Assembly: GCA_030278955.1 (NCBI GenBank)
Contig: JAOANR010000006.1
Coordinates: forward strand, 12,857,915-12,921,914
Source of the DNA: Hygrophila difformis
Taxonomy: Eukaryota; Streptophyta; Magnoliopsida; Lamiales; Acanthaceae
DNA length: 64,000 nt
Direction: 5' to 3'
Below are positions 58,742 through 64,000 of the stretch, one piece after another. The translations under genes were made by a program, and so were the position numbers. The notes under the pieces were generated by a model. The model was not told where the DNA came from and ran no database searches. It saw only the letters and a list, made by a program, of their open reading frames with translations. Within the stretch, counting starts at the first letter, position 1, and each line of letters begins with the position of its first letter.

Positions 58742-60677
58742 TACTACTATTACCATTACCGTTTTGATGCTCTCCTTTTTCCGACGCTACTTTTATGATG
58801 CATGCATTTAAGCATTTTCACCGCATCTCTGTAAAATCAAGAATAATCTAACTCGCTCCCAAACTCCTCAAAAGCAAAGAATCTTTTTTATTAAGTTATC
58901 ATTGATGTATGAATTCATCAAACCTAGATAAGTGGCAAATGCCTCTTTCTTATAATGGGGGGGGGGAAGAGAGGGATGCGACCCAAAAATTTAATTTGAT
59001 GTTTCACTTATCAATAATTAACACAATCACCATCAATATAATAATTATTGTATAACTAATAAAAAATAAATTCAAAATAATAGAAAATTTAAAATAGGAA
59101 ATACCATAATAATAATATTACATCATTGAAGAATTGATCTCCCATGCAATTCTGCAGTTTACACTTTATTCTCTACCAAAGTCATTGTTGAAAAAGTCGG
59201 TTCCACTATTATATATCATTGCTATAGGAAGAAGTAATATTAACTTCAAAAGCAAGTACACTCTCAAATCCTTTTATGCTTCTCTATCTCAACAAGTTTG
59301 TTTGATAGATAGCTCATTTAAATATTTCATATCCCAAATTTCCCATAATTTTGAATGTCAAAAAATAAAATTCTACAATATTCAAAAACCATCAATTCCA
59401 TTTCAAAAAACTCTACGATTGAATTTTGCAAGGTCTTCGCGTTTTTTTTTTTAAAAAAAAAAGAAAAAATCAAAAGAAGAATTCAATAACACGGATGGAT
59501 CGGAAACAAAACATACAAATAATTAATAGTCATTCCTTACCTCACAAAATTGAATTTCAAGTTCTTGCAATTACATTGAAAAAATATTTCAATTGAAAAG
59601 TAGTGGACGTTTGTCATTTCCGGGCACTTATTTCCACGATAATATCTTCTTCCGAAAACATCATATTTTGCACCCATTTTGGGAATCTTCATGGCATATT
59701 TAACCATAAATGATGTAACTCTCTCCATGAAATTATTTCATCCATTATCTCTCAAATTTTAAAGATTTGTCTAAGATTATAAAAGTGATTAATGAGGCTT
59801 CATTTGGATGAATGAATTTGGGAGTGGATTTAAAAATATATATATATTTGTTTGGATTAGTGGAAAGATTTAAAGATGGATTTTAGATCTCTTTCCCGTA
59901 ATTTTAAGCTAATTGAGAATGGATTTCAAATTTCTGGATTTGAACTCTAATCCTCAAAGGCCCTACCAAATCTAAATCCACCAATCTACATACACTTTGA
60001 AGGGAAAAATATTTTTTTTTGTTGAACAACCTATACAGTTTAAGAAATGGGTGGTGGGAGTCTATGCAACACAAATTATAAAGAGATTGAGTGGTGGGAA
60101 TCCATGCGACATATAATTAGTCTATGCGACACAAATTACTTTTTAACTCCGCAATAAAATTATGAGTTAACTCTATAATTATTAACAATATAATGGGGTT
60201 CTTGTCGCCTTGATCGTTCTACATCTACTTATCATTCAGTAAATAATTTTTCCATCGTATGTGAAAACAGAACTCCAGTTAGTAATTCAAATTTAAAATG
60301 GAGTATATTGAAATTCACCGACGGGGTCACGGTATGGAACTTATTGCATATTTATTTCCTGGATTTAATATCGTACATCTGCATTTATTATGTCTAGTAG
60401 AATAATACTGTAACTTCCCCCAAATGGGTTCAACAGGAAGATTCCAGCTAGTTATTACTGTACTATAATTCTCGTTTGCTAGTCTTCTCCACATAAAGAA
60501 ACATTATCTTTTTACTGTACAAAAAATATCTCATCAGCTAAAACTGTGTAGAGCATCATCAATTAAATAATATTATTATCATTAGAACCACAATAATCAC
60601 ATAATTCATCAGTTAAAAATGTCTTTCATTAGCTTTTACGAGTATCCCACAGTCTCCCACCACTTTCAAATCCAATA
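58742..60677. other. Intergenic stretch, nothing firmly recognised
   Basis: AT-rich. A region near 59795-60000 (TTTGGATGAATGAATTTGGG ... AAATCTAAATCCACCAATC) has weak inverted-repeat character and may be an old MITE. No gene is supported. Confidence 0.35.
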
Positions 60678-60931
60678 CTTCCTCCTCATTATTTTTGTTA
60701 CATTGGCCTTCGACACACATGCCGAGACACATTTTCAATGGTTAATAACTTAAATTGTGTATAACGAAAAATTATAAAAAGTTGATTGTCTAAAATTACA
60801 AGACTAGACGAATCTAACAAGATCTCACTTGACTATGTTTTTTCTTACATAGCTATACTAAAAATTTGAATCAAAGTTAAAGAGTGAATAGTACAAAAAA
60901 AACCATTCGTAATAAAAATATTGAGACGGAG
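60678..60931. mobile_element. Degenerate Stowaway-like MITE
   Basis: CTTCCTCCTCATT after TA at the left and GAGACGGAG before TA at the right. The body (GGTTAATAACTTAAATTGTG, GACGAATCTAACAAGATCTC) matches the family at 46842-47101. Confidence 0.72.
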
Positions 60932-63900
60932 TAGTATTAATTGACTAGTTACGGCACTACAGTAGAAGTCAATAGCAAACCTTTTTTTTTTTTTTTTTGT
61001 CCCCAGGGATATTTTTAAATATCCATATAACTATTCGACACAATTCGTTAGACCCAATTTTTTGACTAGAAAAGTAATTTCGGTCAATTGGTTTTAAGAA
61101 TTAAATAAAAGTTATGCATACTTCGATTAAATACCATTTTTCTGGCTTAATTTCCTAAATTTCCTTCAAACTGCTATTAGTGAGTCCCTCTTGGTATTTC
61201 GTTTCCTAAACCCTAATTTCCTGAGCTCATTCCGCTCCCCTATCTTCTAAGCATTAATCTGTATAAAGATGATTAGCATGAATGTGCAAAATTATTATGA
61301 TATTTATTCACACTGCATGAAGCATTATCAATTTTCGGGGCACAAGAAACAGGCCAATTTACATACTACTAAGAAACATTGCATGCATGCGCTAAATTAT
61401 TAATCCCCACATAGCTAGAGGCACCATCATCAATGTTTCTGGGCATTAAAGCAATCATATCAAATCAACAATTCTTCTTGCATATAATAACCAGGGTTAG
61501 TTAGAATTTATACATCCATCCAGTTGAATAAGTAGTTTGAGGCATAATATATGGGAAAGAGGAGGAATCATTTAGCACAGTAGAATTTATTATCCAGTGG
61601 GGGTCATGTGTGGACAGTGGAGATATGTAGGGAATATGGATGAGAACAAATAATTAAAGGTGGGGCATAAAATAGGGCTAGGGTTAGGGTTTGGAATTGT
61701 ATTAAGGGCCTAGTACAGGCAGCAACAGGCTACAGGGAGAATTGAGAATACGCCCGAAATTCGCGCGCTATAAAGCAGTGGAGAGTGGGGACGATCGATT
61801 GAGAATAGAGGTGTCAGAGAGATGCAACAGCTGAACAGAAGAGGTGCAAGCGCAACGCAACTTGGAGGAATTGGGGCCTCTCTGGGCATGGGGCATTGCA
61901 TAACATGATACTAATAAAGCTAAGAAAGAAAGGGAAGAGAGGCATCAAGAGGGAAGAGTGGGTGGACATGAGTTGACAAGTGCCATCACTTCAAAACCCT
62001 TTTCTTCTGTTCTGTGCACAGACAACACAGATTGGACGTTTCCAACGCAGACCTCAGGTCAGCTCAGACCATCACCAACTGGCACTGCTGCCAACTGCAC
62101 CTCTTTGTTTGAGTTGCCCTCACATAACCAACCTTTCATTTCTCATTTGTCTTTCACTCTTCACTCATCAGTACTCACTCCTTCTCTCTCTCTCTTTTTG
62201 CTTTTTCATTTTTATTTACCATTATCTCCCTATGTTTGCATTTGCTTCCTTCAAATTCAATATCTATCTCACCCTTTGGTCTCTCCTCTTAATTATGTTT
62301 TGTGTTTGCTGTTGGGTCCACTTGAAGCAAATTAAGTTCTTTATGTCGAGGTTCACTGTAGTGAGTTCTATCAACTATAATGAATACAGAGATTAAACGA
62401 TACCAGATATTAAGCACAGTGGAATAAAAACAATAAGCATAAAGAGATAAAATGACGCAAGGAATTGTTAACCTAATTCGGTCTTCGGCCTTGTGATTTT
62501 ATTATGTGTTGAAACTATGGTAAACAACTATACACAATAGTAAAACTTTGATTATGTCTTCACTCCAATCACCAAGTGGATAGTTGTGTAGTAACCAAAA
62601 CTATCACCAGTTTTGGTATAGGTCTCTACCACCTATATTTCAACTCCCCAAAGAAAGCCGTCTTTGAGTTTCCCTCGTCGAAGCCTGTGAAGCAACCCCT
62701 TCGAATGAAGTGTCTCTGAAACAAGTGCACGGATCTCGGTAAATGGCCTTGGACTCTATCTTTAAGTGCTTTACCAAACACTTAAAGATTCACAAACACC
62801 TTCTCACAATGTTTCAATCCAAGGTTTGTCGATCTTGCAGCAAACTGATGTGACTTGAACAAGGGCTGCAATATCGATGAATTTCTTGCACAAGGTTCTT
62901 TGGATGCCAAGAAGGATTTCAAGATCTCAGAATATCCACGTAGAGCCACATCCAAGAAAGGTAATAGAACCTTTCATATTTCCTGATACTCTTTCCTTGT
63001 TGACTAATTAACTGATCAGGGAAGGTCTACCTGCAAGGGAGCGTTAATCAAAATCCCCTCTGATCAGCAAGGAGCCGTTGGCCAGCTGAAGTACTGCAAA
63101 CTCTATCCATATTTCAATCGAGCACAATGCAGCATATATAGATGGTTCATGGAGCAGGTTCAATCGTCGGTGTTGGAACTTCCATTAAAACCTCGACTCA
63201 ATGTGGGCTAGTTCAGCACATTAGTAATAGTTATTCAGTTAATTAGTAGTTAACAACATATAATAATAATCACAAAATTACTAATTTTATCATATTATTC
63301 AATGTGGGCTAATTCAGCACCTTACCTGATGGCCTCATTCATAGACTAATAACACATTATTAGAAAGCCATGCAAGTTAATTACAGCCACGCTGATCAGC
63401 TCGATAGATGATTCGTAGTGTAGTGGGCATGCACCCTTTTGTGAACATATATTATGTCACTGTTATTTCCCCCTAGATGGCGGTGTGCGCTCAATATAAT
63501 GCCCTCGAAATCCATTAATAAGCTTTGTCAAAGGATCTTGCGAATTCATCATTCATGATATATACCACTTGACTGTTCTTTAATTATTTGTGCATGTAGT
63601 TTATTTAAAACATCTTAAGTTCCATGTTGTATATTATTGTTAATTATTGCACCAAGTATTCATCAGTCTGAGCTCACTGCACCCCATTTTGTGCACAATG
63701 CTTGGTTGCTAAATGCTAATGACACGCCTAGACATAGTTTTGGAGTAGTGGCGAATGTACTGGCCGGGTAGTCGATACTCCCCCCGTTTCTTTTAGTAGT
63801 CTTTTTAGAGATTAAAAAATATTTCAAAATAGTTGTCATTTGTAGATAGTTGTGCAATGCTTTTACTGTATTACCATTTAATTTATATAAATGCTGGAGT

Positions 63901-64000
63901 ATTTCTTCACATTTATTACGAAGTAATTCATTAAAGTGGAATGACCAATGCAATATGGTCCATGGAAGAGTCATGCATGTGAAAACTAATTATGGTTGAA
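60932..64000. other. Right-end intergenic stretch
   Basis: No convincing gene. 62380-63180 contains wording typical of old LTR sequence (AACCTAATTCGGTCTTCGGCC and pieces around it) but I could not find its ends. 63777 onward starts CTCCCCCCGTTTC and continues with TTTTAGAGATTAAAAAATA, probably a Stowaway fragment of the 50198-50530 family. Open frames near 61958-62396 overlap each other and look accidental. Confidence 0.35.

Noticed and set aside
61958..62396. Two overlapping open frames of 125 and 138 codons
   Set aside because: They overlap in different frames, are hydrophobic by T-rich composition and show no family motif or splice context.

Overview
This window is nuclear DNA of a flowering plant, most likely a eudicot. 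The evidence is multi-exon genes with GT-AG introns, an AT-rich background, a KNAT1/BREVIPEDICELLUS-type homeobox gene, a plant squalene epoxidase, a plant OSCA/CSC1 channel, and plant lineages of Ty3/gypsy, Ty1/copia, MULE, hAT, Stowaway and SINE elements. I cannot name the species from sequence alone.

Layout of host genes: the 3' part of an AVT6-type amino acid transporter (217-2066, +); a complete eight-exon squalene epoxidase (26869-29318, +, 527 aa); a complete ten-coding-exon CSC1/OSCA channel of the RXW8/HYP1 type (36069-43844, +, 742 aa); a small cysteine-rich conserved protein (44918-45127, -, 69 aa); and a five-exon class I KNOX gene closest to KNAT1/BP (47582-52910, -, 355 aa) with a 3.9 kb third intron. 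They do not form a pathway. The spacing between them is set mainly by transposons.

Layout of mobile DNA: 3033-9719 is a composite Mutator-like element. It carries a broken MuDR-type transposase gene (-), a broken DUF1985-like gene (+) and a captured exon of a DJ-1-family gene. 10014-10402 is a hAT-like element with an 8-bp target duplication. 11238-11418 and 24890-25080 are two SINEs of one family with target duplications. 11652-24220 is a complete, very young 12.6 kb Ty3/gypsy element of the Tat lineage (5-bp duplication GTAAA, LTRs about 99% identical) whose gag, protease and pol lie on the minus strand. Between pol and its 3' LTR it carries an intact, spliced gene of 1007 codons on the opposite strand, with a plant mobile domain, a nuclear localisation signal and a coiled coil. 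25097-26287 is a palindrome of hairpin MITEs. 30207-32827 is a probable 2.6 kb solo LTR. 53296-58126 is a very young copia element in the same orientation as the KNOX gene and about 380 bp upstream of its start codon; its polyprotein frame is open but the reverse transcriptase has lost the YVDD segment. Stowaway-like MITEs are scattered throughout.

The strongest leads are the spliced antisense PMD gene inside the young Tat element, the copia insertion that places an LTR promoter directly upstream of a KNOX gene, and the DJ-1 exon captured by the MULE. From 58742 to the right end I see no convincing gene.
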